A stretch of DNA of 64,000 nucleotides from NCBI RefSeq assembly GCF_014192285.1, contig NZ_JACHXQ010000004.1, positions 62,001-126,000 of the forward strand. Reading direction: 5' to 3'. Positions 36,085 to 44,377 of this stretch are shown here, one piece after another. Source of the DNA: Halomonas fontilapidosi (GTDB lineage Bacteria > Pseudomonadota > Gammaproteobacteria > Pseudomonadales > Halomonadaceae). The translations under genes were made by a program, and so were the position numbers. The notes under the pieces were generated by a model. It did not search any database. It was not told the origin of the DNA and saw nothing but the letters and a program-made list of their open reading frames with translations. The stretch's first letter is position 1. Every line of letters begins with the position of its first letter.

Positions 36085-37263
36085 ATGCTGCGTTCTTCTT
36101 CACGGGAGCAGGGGCCGCTGTGGCGTGACCCCACCTTCCGCGCCCTGCTGGTGCAGGGCATCCTGCTATTGGCGCTGGGAGCATTCATCGTCATGGTGGT
36201 GTCGAACACCATGGCCAACCTCGAGGCCCGGGGTATTACCACCGGCTTCGGCTTCCTTCAGGACCGGGCCGGCTTCTCCATTCCCCAGACCCTGATCGAA
36301 TACTCCGGCGACAGCACCTATGCCCGCACGTTCTTGGTGGGCTTGCTCAATACCCTGCTGGTGTCCGCCATGGGCATCGTGGCGGCGACCCTGATCGGCT
36401 TCGCCGTGGGCATTGCCCGGCTGTCGCCCAATTGGCTGCTGGCCCGCCTGGCCACCGCCTATGTGGAGATCTTCCGCAATATTCCGCTGCTGGTGCAGAT
36501 CCTGTTCTGGTACTTTGCGGTGCTGCAGGCCCTGCCCAGTCCGCGCAACAGCCATTCGCTGTTCGAGGCGATCTTCCTCAACGTGCGTGGCGTGGTGCTC
36601 CCCGACCCGCAGCCGCTGAGCGGCTTTGCCGCCACCCCCTGGGCGCTGCTGGTGGCGGTGATCGCTACCTGGGGGCTGGTGCGTTTCGCCAAGCGGCGCC
36701 AGGCGCGCACCGGCCGACCGCTACCGGTCTTCAAGCTGGGGGCGCTGTTGCTGATCGGTCTGCCGGCGGTGGTGTTTGTCGCCACGGGCATGCCGCTTGA
36801 GTGGTCGATTCCCGAGCTCAAGGGCTTCAATTTCCAGGGTGGCGTGACGGTGCTGCCCGAGCTGATGGCGCTATGGCTGGCGCTCTCCATCTATACGGCC
36901 TCCTTCATCGCCGAGATCGTGCGTTCGGGCATTCAGTCGGTGCCCCAGGGGCAGGTCGAGGCCGCGAAGGCGCTGAGCCTGCCCGGCGGTATCATCCTGC
37001 GCAAGGTGGTGATACCCCAGGCGATGCGGGTGATCGTGCCGCAGCTGACCAGCCAGCACCTCAACCTGATCAAGAACTCCTCGCTGGCCACCGCCATCGG
37101 CTACCCGGATCTGGTCGCGGTATTTGCCGGCACAGCGCTGAACGTGACGGGGCAGGCCATCGAGATCGTTGCCATGACCATGGCCGTCTATCTGCTGATC
37201 AACCTGGTGGTGTCGTTGCTGATGAACCTCTACAACGCGCGCACGCTACTCAAGGAGCGCTGA
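36085..37263 (+). CDS. aapQ: AapQ, amino acid ABC transporter permease
   Basis: 392 residues, about eight membrane segments, with the periplasmic insert typical of AapQ and the permease EAA loop (VPQGQVEAAKALSLPGGIILRKVVIPQAMR). MLRSSSREQG at 36085 has GAGG upstream; the longer frame from 36046 begins inside a hairpin. Followed by aapM after one base. Confidence 0.94.
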   Translation: MLRSSSREQGPLWRDPTFRALLVQGILLLALGAFIVMVVSNTMANLEARGITTGFGFLQDRAGFSIPQTLIEYSGDSTYARTFLVGLLNTLLVSAMGIVAATLIGFAVGIARLSPNWLLARLATAYVEIFRNIPLLVQILFWYFAVLQALPSPRNSHSLFEAIFLNVRGVVLPDPQPLSGFAATPWALLVAVIATWGLVRFAKRRQARTGRPLPVFKLGALLLIGLPAVVFVATGMPLEWSIPELKGFNFQGGVTVLPELMALWLALSIYTASFIAEIVRSGIQSVPQGQVEAAKALSLPGGIILRKVVIPQAMRVIVPQLTSQHLNLIKNSSLATAIGYPDLVAVFAGTALNVTGQAIEIVAMTMAVYLLINLVVSLLMNLYNARTLLKER

Positions 37264-37264
37264 G

Positions 37265-38374
37265 ATGGTGGATACCAACACCGTGACCGAGATGGTCGCC
37301 GCGCGCCGCCCGCCCGATCTGCGCCGCGGCATGGTCGGTTGGCTGCGGGCCAATCTCTTCAATACCCCGCTCAATGGCGCCGTTACCATCGTGACCGCCG
37401 TGCTGCTGGCCATGTTGCTCTGGCCCGCGCTGCAATGGGCGGTCATTCAGGCCGACTGGCTGGGCAATTCCCGTGAGGCGTGCAGCGGCGAGGGGGCCTG
37501 CTGGGTCTTCATCAGTGCCCGCTTCGAGTCGATTGTCTATGGCTTCTACCCCGAGGCGGCGCGCTGGCGGGTGGATCTGGTGTTCCTGCTGATGGCCGTG
37601 CTGGTGGCTTGGCTGGTGATTCCACGCCTGCCCGCCAAGCGCTGGGTGGGGCTCTTCGCCATGGTCGCCTTTCCCGTCATTGCCTTCTTTCTGCTGGTAG
37701 GGGGCGCGTTCGGGCTGGAACATGTGCCGACCGGCAACTGGGGCGGCGTGATGCTGACCCTGACCATTGCCACTGTGGGGATCGTCGGCTCCTTGCCCAT
37801 CGGGGTGGTGCTGGCGCTGGGACGGCGTTCGCAGATGCCGCTGGTGCGAGGTTTCTGCGTGGTGTTCATCGAGTTCTGGCGCGGCGTGCCGCTGATCACC
37901 GTGCTCTTCATGGCCTCGGTCATGCTGCCGCTGTTCGTGCCCACCCAGGTGGAGTTCGACAAACTTCTTAGGGCCCTGGTGGGCATCATGTTCTTCTGGA
38001 GCGCCTACATGGCCGAGGTAGTTCGCGGCGGCCTGCAGGCCGTCCCGAGCGGGCAGGAGGAGGCGGCCAAGGCGATGGGCATGGGCTACTGGCAACGCAT
38101 GGGACTGATCGTGCTGCCCCAGGCGCTCAAGCTGGTCATCCCCGGCATCGTCAACACCTTCATTGCGCTGTTCAAGGACACTTCGCTGGTGCTGATCATC
38201 GGGCTCTTCGATCTGCTGGCGATCATTCGCTCGGGGCTGACCGACAGCGACTGGCTGGGCTTCGCCACCGAGGGCTATGTCTTCGCCGCCCTGGTGTTCT
38301 GGGTGTTCTGCTTCAGCATGTCGCGCTACAGCCAGCATATCGAACGGCGCCTGCACACCGGCCACCGCAACTGA
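37265..38374 (+). CDS. aapM: AapM, amino acid ABC transporter permease
   Basis: 369 residues, multiple membrane segments and EAA loop ([30 protein letters not shown]). N-terminus includes the AapM-like [18 protein letters not shown]. It pairs with AapQ to form the membrane channel. One base separates it from aapQ. Confidence 0.94.
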   Translation: MVDTNTVTEMVAARRPPDLRRGMVGWLRANLFNTPLNGAVTIVTAVLLAMLLWPALQWAVIQADWLGNSREACSGEGACWVFISARFESIVYGFYPEAARWRVDLVFLLMAVLVAWLVIPRLPAKRWVGLFAMVAFPVIAFFLLVGGAFGLEHVPTGNWGGVMLTLTIATVGIVGSLPIGVVLALGRRSQMPLVRGFCVVFIEFWRGVPLITVLFMASVMLPLFVPTQVEFDKLLRALVGIMFFWSAYMAEVVRGGLQAVPSGQEEAAKAMGMGYWQRMGLIVLPQALKLVIPGIVNTFIALFKDTSLVLIIGLFDLLAIIRSGLTDSDWLGFATEGYVFAALVFWVFCFSMSRYSQHIERRLHTGHRN

Positions 38375-38396
38375 TTACCACGAAGGGAACCCTGTC

Positions 38397-39161
38397 ATGA
38401 ACCAGGCAAACACCGCCCGGGCCGATTCGCCCATGATCGAGATCACCGGGCTCAACAAGTGGTATGGCGACTTCCACGTGCTGCGCGACATCGATCTGAC
38501 GGTGGCGCAGGGCGAACGCATCGTCATCTGCGGCCCCTCCGGCTCGGGCAAGTCGACGCTGATTCGCTGCATCAACCACCTCGAGGAGCATCAGGAAGGG
38601 CGCATCGTGGTCAATGGCCTGCCCATGACCCGCGACGTGAAACGCATCGAGCAGATCCGTCGCAACGTCGGCATGGTGTTCCAGCACTTCAATCTCTTTC
38701 CCCATCTGAGCGTGCTGGACAACTGCTGCATCTCCCAGACCTGGGTGCAGAAGAAGCCGCGTGCCGAGGCCGAGCGCACGGCGATGGAGATTCTCGAGCG
38801 GGTGCAGATTGCCGATCAGGCTCGCAAGTATCCGGGCCAGCTTTCTGGCGGTCAGCAACAGCGGGTGGCCATCGCCCGGGCGCTGTGCATGCAGCCGGAG
38901 GTGATGCTCTTCGACGAACCGACGTCGGCGCTGGACCCCGAGATGATCAAGGAGGTGCTCGACGTCATGGTCGAGCTGGCCCGCGAAGGCATGACCATGC
39001 TCTGCGTGACCCACGAGATGGGCTTCGCCAAGACCGTGGCCGATCGGGTCATCTTCATGGACCAGGGGCAGATCATCGAGCAAGCGCCTCCCGAGACCTT
39101 CTTCAACCATCCCAGATCCGAACGCACCCAGCTGTTCCTCAGTCAGATCCTCGGCCACTGA
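38397..39161 (+). CDS. aapP: AapP, amino acid ABC transporter ATPase
   Basis: 254 residues: Walker [11 protein letters not shown]-loop [11 protein letters not shown], signature [15 protein letters not shown], Walker [14 protein letters not shown], switch His in CVTHEMGF. The start [10 protein letters not shown] at 38397 has AAGGGA upstream; the open frame to 38277 overlaps aapM and is rejected. The Aap system could import amino acids, including the aspartate and arginine used by the cyanophycin genes at 49-53 kb; that link is only inferred. Confidence 0.94.
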   Translation: MNQANTARADSPMIEITGLNKWYGDFHVLRDIDLTVAQGERIVICGPSGSGKSTLIRCINHLEEHQEGRIVVNGLPMTRDVKRIEQIRRNVGMVFQHFNLFPHLSVLDNCCISQTWVQKKPRAEAERTAMEILERVQIADQARKYPGQLSGGQQQRVAIARALCMQPEVMLFDEPTSALDPEMIKEVLDVMVELAREGMTMLCVTHEMGFAKTVADRVIFMDQGQIIEQAPPETFFNHPRSERTQLFLSQILGH

Positions 39162-39216
39162 GCCGTCTCCCGGGCGGCAGCCTGTTCGGCTGTCGCCTGC
39201 CTTCCCTTCCCGGAAA

Positions 39217-39230
39217 TTGACCGGCGTCAA
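39217..39230 (+). promoter_or_regulatory. DNR/FNR-type box for norCBQD
   Basis: TTGACCGGCGTCAA, a full consensus match. At -41.5 it predicts a start near 39265; TACGCT at 39254-39259 is a reasonable -10. Confidence 0.8.
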
Positions 39231-39260
39231 AGCCCTACCCCGTGCTCTCCTGCTACGCTT

Positions 39261-39283
39261 AACAAGTATCTGCTATACATCTT
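39261..39283 (+). promoter_or_regulatory. NsrR operator at the norC transcription start
   Basis: Left half AACAAGTATCT, one base, right half CTATACATCTT (11-1-11), covering the predicted start point. Confidence 0.65.
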
Positions 39284-39351
39284 AAAAAGAGATGCAGGGC
39301 CGCTTGCCATGAAGGCGGCGGAACTGCCACACGAGCAAGGGGGTATGGTCC

Positions 39352-39804
39352 ATGGCCGATGGTCTCACCAAGTCGGCGGCCCGCAACATCTTCTATGGCG
39401 GGTCGCTGTTCTTCTTTCTGCTGTTTGCCGCGCTGACGGCCCACAGCCACTGGTACATGGTCAACACGTCCACCGACAGCGAAGGGCTCACCGAGTCGGT
39501 CGTGGAAGGCAAGCACGTCTGGGAAAAGAACATGTGCATCAACTGCCACAGCATCATGGGCGAGGGCGCCTACTTCGCGCCGGAGCTTGGCAATGTCTGG
39601 GAGCGCTACGGGGGGCACGATAATCCGGAGGCGGCCCGGGCGGGTCTCGCCGCCTGGATTCGCGCCCAGCCGCTGGGGGCCGAGGGTCGCCGCCAGATGC
39701 CGGCCTACGACTTCAGTGACGAGGAGATGAACGCGCTGATCGACTTCCTGGAGTGGACCGACGGTATCGACGACCAGGACTGGCCGCCGCATCCCGCCGG
39801 CTGA
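39352..39804 (+). CDS. norC: NorC, cytochrome c subunit of nitric oxide reductase
   Basis: 150 residues: one N-terminal membrane anchor (NIFYGGSLFFFLLFAALTAHSHWY), heme motif C62-IN-C65-H66 (KNMCINCHSIMGEGAY) and axial Met in RRQMPAYDFSD. It delivers electrons to NorB. An AAGGGGGT ribosome site precedes the ATG. First gene of norCBQD. Confidence 0.98.
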   Translation: MADGLTKSAARNIFYGGSLFFFLLFAALTAHSHWYMVNTSTDSEGLTESVVEGKHVWEKNMCINCHSIMGEGAYFAPELGNVWERYGGHDNPEAARAGLAAWIRAQPLGAEGRRQMPAYDFSDEEMNALIDFLEWTDGIDDQDWPPHPAG

Positions 39805-39873
39805 GTCGCCTGAACGCCGAACCACCGGACCGCCGGATCGCCGGACCGGGATGAATCAAGGAGAACGACACCA

Positions 39874-41229
39874 ATGAAATACGAAACCCAGAAGGTGGCG
39901 CTGCCATTCTTCATGGTGGCCATGGCGCTCTTCGCGCTGCAGGTGGTCTTCGGGCTGCTGGCCGCCACCGTCTATGCCTGGCCCAACTTCATGGCCGAGC
40001 TGATGCCCTTCAACATCATGCGCGTCAGCCATACCAACCTGCTGATCGTCTGGCTGCTGCTTGGCTTCATGGGCTGCACCTACTACCTGATGCCGGAAGA
40101 GGCCGAGCAGGAGATCCACAGTCCGACCATCGCCTACATCCAGCTGGCGATGTTTGCCTTCGCCGGCGCCGCGGCGCTGGTGGGCTACCAGTTCGGGATC
40201 CACGAGGGGCGCGAGTTCCTGGAGCAGCCGTTCTGGGTCAAGGTGCTGATCACCATCTCCTTCCTGATGTTCCTGTTCAACACCAGCATGACCCTGCTCA
40301 AGGGGCGCCGGACGGCGATCAACCTGGTGCTGATGCTGGGCCTGTGGCTGGCCGCGGTGTTCTGGCTGTTCGCCTTCTATAACCCCAGCAACCTCGCCGT
40401 GGACAAGCTCTACTGGTGGTGGGTGGTGCACCTCTGGGTCGAGGGCGTCTGGGAGCTGATCATGGCGGCGCTGCTGGGCTACCTGCTGATCAAGATGACC
40501 GGTGTCGACCGCGAAGTGATCGAGAAGTGGCTGTATATCATCGTCGGCCTGTCGCTCTTCTCGGGCCTGCTGGGTACCGGGCACCACTACTACTGGATCG
40601 GTGCGCCGAGCTACTGGCAGCCCATCGGCAGCATCTTCTCCACTCTGGAAGTGATCCCCTTCTTCGCCATGGTGGTGTTCGCCTTCACCATGTTCTGGAA
40701 AGGCAGCCGTAACCACCCCAACAAGGCCGCCATGCTGTGGGCCCTGGGGTGCCCGACCGTGGCCTTCTTCGGTGCCGGCGTATGGGGCTTCATGCATACC
40801 CTGCACTGGATCAACTACTACAGCCACGGCACCCAGGTTACCGCTGCCCACGGCCACCTGGCCTTCTACGGGGCCTACGTGATGCTGATCCTCGGCGTTA
40901 TCACCTTCGCCATGCCGCAGTTGCGCCGCGTGCAGCCCTATAACCAGGTGCTGAACATGTGGGGCTTCTGGATCATGACCGGTGCCATGTGCTTCATGAC
41001 CTTCACGCTGACCTTCGCCGGGGTGGTTCAGACCCACCTGCAGCGCGTGCTGGGCATGAACTACATGGAAGTGCAGGACCAGCTCGGTCTCTTCTACCTG
41101 ATGCGCCTGGGCGCCGGCGTGGCGGTAGCCATCGGGGCGGTGATGTTGCTCTACGCCTTCTTCGGTCCGGCCCGCGAGCAGGTGCCGGCCGGTGGCACCC
41201 AGCTGACCGCGGGCCCCGAGCGCACCTGA
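39874..41229 (+). CDS. norB: NorB, catalytic subunit of nitric oxide reductase (cNor)
   Basis: 451 residues, 12 membrane helices. Reduces two NO to N2O. Heme and FeB ligands: HTNLLIVWLLLGF (low-spin heme His), WWWVVHLWVEGVWEL (FeB His and the key Glu), GTGHHYYWIG (two FeB His) and THLQRV/AHGHLAFYG (heme His). The short N-terminus without a quinol-oxidase extension marks it as cNor, needing NorC. AAGGAGA site. Confidence 0.98.
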   Translation: MKYETQKVALPFFMVAMALFALQVVFGLLAATVYAWPNFMAELMPFNIMRVSHTNLLIVWLLLGFMGCTYYLMPEEAEQEIHSPTIAYIQLAMFAFAGAAALVGYQFGIHEGREFLEQPFWVKVLITISFLMFLFNTSMTLLKGRRTAINLVLMLGLWLAAVFWLFAFYNPSNLAVDKLYWWWVVHLWVEGVWELIMAALLGYLLIKMTGVDREVIEKWLYIIVGLSLFSGLLGTGHHYYWIGAPSYWQPIGSIFSTLEVIPFFAMVVFAFTMFWKGSRNHPNKAAMLWALGCPTVAFFGAGVWGFMHTLHWINYYSHGTQVTAAHGHLAFYGAYVMLILGVITFAMPQLRRVQPYNQVLNMWGFWIMTGAMCFMTFTLTFAGVVQTHLQRVLGMNYMEVQDQLGLFYLMRLGAGVAVAIGAVMLLYAFFGPAREQVPAGGTQLTAGPERT

Positions 41230-41235
41230 CCACCC

Positions 41236-41260
41236 GAGGGCCCCACCTGGGGCCCTCTTT
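41236..41260 (+). terminator. Attenuating hairpin between norB and norQ
   Basis: GAGGGCCCC-ACCT-GGGGCCCTC followed by TTT. The T-run is short, so partial read-through into norQD is likely. Confidence 0.65.
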
Positions 41261-41286
41261 CGTTAATCCTCATGGGAGTGATCCTC

Positions 41287-42099
41287 ATGCCCCTTTCCTC
41301 CGTGGCCGCCAACGCCAGCGAGCAAGAGGTTCCCTACTATCAGAGCGTCGGCAACGAGTGCGCCATGTTCGAGCAGGCGTTCCAGCAGCGCCTGCCGCTG
41401 CTGCTCAAGGGGCCGACCGGCTGCGGCAAGACTCGCTTCGTCAGCCATATGGCGGCCAAGCTGGGCAAGCCACTGTTTACCGTTTCGTGCCACGATGACC
41501 TGACCGCCGCCGATCTCACCGGGCGCTACCTGCTGCAGGGCGGCGAGACCCGCTGGGTCGACGGCCCTCTGACGCGCGCCGTTCGCGAGGGCGGCATCTG
41601 CTACCTCGACGAGGTGGTCGAGGCGCGCAAGGACGTCACCGTGGTCATGCACCCGCTGACCGACGACCGGCGACTGCTGCCGCTGGAGCGCACCGGCGAG
41701 CTGCTCGAAGCGCCGGACGATTTCATGCTGGTGGTTTCCTACAACCCCGGCTACCAGCACATTCTCAAGTCGTTGAAGCCGAGCACCCGACAGCGCTTCG
41801 TGGCGATGTCCTTCGACTTTCCTCCGCCCCAGGTAGAGCGCGATATCGTGGCTCGCGAGAGCGGCCTGCCGGCCGACCAGTGCGCTGCCCTGGTCAACCT
41901 CGCGGCCAGTCTGCGCGACATGAAGGGCCAGGACCTGGAGGAGGGTGTCTCTACCCGCCTGCTGGTCTACTGCGCCACCCTGATCCGAGCCGGCATGCCG
42001 ATCCGCGATGCCGCCCGGGCCACCCTGGTGGAGCCGCTCTCCGACGATGCGGACGTCCAGGAAGGGCTGATGGAAGCCATCCAGGCCACCTTCGGTTAA
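41287..42099 (+). CDS. norQ: NorQ, MoxR-type AAA+ ATPase for NOR maturation
   Basis: 270 residues: Walker A GPTGCGKT, Walker B GGICYLDEVVEARKD, sensor MLVVSYNPGYQ. NorQ and NorD form a chaperone complex that inserts the non-heme iron FeB into NorB. The start MPLSSVAANA at 41287 has GGAG at spacing 8; the ATG at 41272 is in frame but has no site. Confidence 0.96.
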   Translation: MPLSSVAANASEQEVPYYQSVGNECAMFEQAFQQRLPLLLKGPTGCGKTRFVSHMAAKLGKPLFTVSCHDDLTAADLTGRYLLQGGETRWVDGPLTRAVREGGICYLDEVVEARKDVTVVMHPLTDDRRLLPLERTGELLEAPDDFMLVVSYNPGYQHILKSLKPSTRQRFVAMSFDFPPPQVERDIVARESGLPADQCAALVNLAASLRDMKGQDLEEGVSTRLLVYCATLIRAGMPIRDAARATLVEPLSDDADVQEGLMEAIQATFG

Positions 42100-42124
42100 T
42101 CAGGTATCACATGGAAAAGAGGGA

Positions 42125-42150
42125 GAAAGGGGGCGTAATTAGCCCCTTTC
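42125..42150 (+). terminator. Hairpin between norQ and norD
   Basis: GAAAGGGG(G)C and GCCCCTTTC pair around GTAATTA with one bulged G; a T-run is part of the stem. Possibly a weak attenuator. Confidence 0.5.
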
Positions 42151-42169
42151 GATACCCGGGAGCTTGATC

Positions 42170-44116
42170 ATGCTGGACTTTCTTGAGGTCGAGGAGACCG
42201 TCGGCCGCTTCTGGCACCGCTGGGCCTCCGGGGCGGCAAGCTATCCGGATCACCCCGAGGCAGCGGTGACCCTCGAGAGCCTGCGCCCCATGCTCGGCGT
42301 CTTCTTTCGCGCCGGCGGCGGCGAAGCCGGCCTTGAGGTGGCCGCCATCGCCCGGCGCGGTTCCGCCCACCGGCTGAGCCTGCGTCAGCGCCTGGGGCTC
42401 GACGAGGAGGACCTTGACCAGGCCCGCCGCGACGAGGAGAACCTGCTGCTGCCGCCGCGCCTGGCGCTGTTCCCCGAGGCGGCCCTTAACCGCGACCTCT
42501 ACCTGTGGCTCACCGCCTTCCTGGCCGAGGCCCGGCCGCTGACGCTTTCCGCGGACCCGCTGCAGGCCGATCTGCAGCGCCTGCGCGAGGCGCGGCGCAC
42601 CGCGCGCGCCGCCCTGGCGCGCTTTCCGGGGCTGACCGATCGCTACGTGCGCCTGTGCGGCGAACTGCTCGCCATTCGTCCGCGGCGCAAGCGTCTGCCG
42701 CCCATGGAAGCGGCCCTGGAAGCGGCGCTATGCGCCGAACTGGGTGCTCCCGACCCCGAGGAGGCCTGGGCCACGGCCATGCAGCGCGCCATCCGCGAGG
42801 AGACCTTCCCCCTGGACGACTTCCGTGCCCCGCGCGGTTATCGCCCGCCGCTGCCGGTGCCGCTATGGGGCCAGGCGGTGACCCTGGGTACCCGCGACGG
42901 CGCCCGCGAGGCCACGGTGGACGACGACGAGGAGCTGGCGTCAGGGCCCTCCGCGCAGGAGGACGACCAGGGCAAGCGCAAGGCCGACCGCCGCGAGCAG
43001 GACCAGGCCGACCGCGATGACCCGCTGATGCTCAATAATATGGAGAAGATGCTCTCCTGGGCCGAAATGGTAAACCTCAACCGCCTCGTGGACGACGATG
43101 AGGAAGAGGATGCCAAGCAGGCCGCCGACCAGATCGACGAGATCGTGCTCACGCCCAACCGCAAGAAGGCGGCCACCCGGTTCAAGCTCGACCTCGACCT
43201 GGCGCCGGACGAGGCCACCGGTGGCCGGCTGAAGGGGCGTCATACCTATCCCGAGTGGAACCATCGCAAGCAGGCCTACCTGCCGGACCACTGCGTAGTG
43301 CTCAGCGACGTGCAGAGCGAGGAGGGGGAAGACTGGCGGCCAGACGAGATGACGCGGCGGCGTATCCGCCGCGTTCGCCGCGAATTCGAGGCCCTGCGTC
43401 CGCGTCGCGAGATACTGCGCGGCCAGCTGGACGGCAGCGAACTCGACATGGATGCGGTGATTCGCTCGCGCTGCGACCTGGCCGCCACCGGTGAGTCCAG
43501 CGATCGGCTCTACCTGGACAGCCGCACCCAGGCCCGCGACCTGGCGGTATCGATCCTGGTCGACGTGTCGCTCTCCACCGAGGCCTGGCTGCAGGATCGC
43601 CGGGTACTGGACGTGGCCAAGGAGGCACTGCTGGTGCTGGGCCACGGTCTGGCCGGCTGTGGCGACGACTACGCCATCCACAGCTTCACCTCCCAGCGCC
43701 GCCACAAGGTGTGGGTCAATACCCTAAAGGACTTCGATGAGCCCATGGGCGACGGCGTCTCGCGACGCATCGCCGCGCTCAAGCCGGGCTCCTATACCCG
43801 CATGGGACCGGCGATCCGTCATCTGTCCGGTCAGCTGGCCGGACGGCCCAACCGGCATCGGCTGCTGCTGCTGCTGACCGACGGCAAGCCCAACGACAAC
43901 GACTACTACGAGGGGCGCTATGGCATCGAGGACACCCGCAAGGCGGTACTCGAGGCGCGTCGCCAGGAGGTTCGGGTGTTCGGGGTGACCATCGACCGCG
44001 AGGCGGGCCGTTACATCCCCCACCTGTTCGGCCGCGGCGGCTATGCCATCGTCCAGCGTCCCGAACATCTCTCGCTGGCGCTGCCGGGCATCTACCGCCA
44101 GATCATCGCCAACTGA
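42170..44116 (+). CDS. norD: NorD, VWA-domain protein for NOR maturation
   Basis: 648 residues. Works with NorQ. An acidic middle region (VDDDEELASGPSAQEDD; LVDDDEEEDAK) leads to a C-terminal von Willebrand factor A domain with the metal-ion site (VSILVDVSLSTEAW ... LLLLLTDGKPNDNDY). The segment RRRIRRVRREFEALRPR (about residues 399-415) recurs as a fossil at 48212. ATG 42170 has GGGAG; a TTG at 42164 is in frame. Confidence 0.95.
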   Translation: MLDFLEVEETVGRFWHRWASGAASYPDHPEAAVTLESLRPMLGVFFRAGGGEAGLEVAAIARRGSAHRLSLRQRLGLDEEDLDQARRDEENLLLPPRLALFPEAALNRDLYLWLTAFLAEARPLTLSADPLQADLQRLREARRTARAALARFPGLTDRYVRLCGELLAIRPRRKRLPPMEAALEAALCAELGAPDPEEAWATAMQRAIREETFPLDDFRAPRGYRPPLPVPLWGQAVTLGTRDGAREATVDDDEELASGPSAQEDDQGKRKADRREQDQADRDDPLMLNNMEKMLSWAEMVNLNRLVDDDEEEDAKQAADQIDEIVLTPNRKKAATRFKLDLDLAPDEATGGRLKGRHTYPEWNHRKQAYLPDHCVVLSDVQSEEGEDWRPDEMTRRRIRRVRREFEALRPRREILRGQLDGSELDMDAVIRSRCDLAATGESSDRLYLDSRTQARDLAVSILVDVSLSTEAWLQDRRVLDVAKEALLVLGHGLAGCGDDYAIHSFTSQRRHKVWVNTLKDFDEPMGDGVSRRIAALKPGSYTRMGPAIRHLSGQLAGRPNRHRLLLLLTDGKPNDNDYYEGRYGIEDTRKAVLEARRQEVRVFGVTIDREAGRYIPHLFGRGGYAIVQRPEHLSLALPGIYRQIIAN

Positions 44117-44152
44117 ACCATCGCTAGCCGAGCCCGACGCGAGGAGCCCGCC

Positions 44153-44362
44153 ATGACGACACAAACCCGACTCATCCTCGCCGTGGTGACCTGGGGCCTG
44201 GCCGCCATGGCGGTGGTACTGCCACTGGTATGGCTGATCAACAACCGCGACTGGGGCATCGGCCTGATGTTGCTGACGCCCTTTGTGGTCTACGGTCTCA
44301 TGCGCCTGGGGCGTGCCCTGGAAGGCTGGGCACGCGCCTCATCGCCACCCCCGCGGCCCTGA
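44153..44362 (+). CDS. Small two-helix membrane protein downstream of norD
   Basis: 69 residues: two membrane helices (LILAVVTWGLAAMAVVLPLVWLI and GIGLMLLTPFVVYGLMRLG) with a short basic tail. A good GAGGAG site precedes the ATG, 36 bases after norD, so it is likely the last gene of the nor operon. I do not recognise a family; small hydrophobic proteins occur at the end of some nor clusters. Confidence 0.65.
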   Translation: MTTQTRLILAVVTWGLAAMAVVLPLVWLINNRDWGIGLMLLTPFVVYGLMRLGRALEGWARASSPPPRP

Positions 44363-44377
44363 CGAGGGCGATGGGCC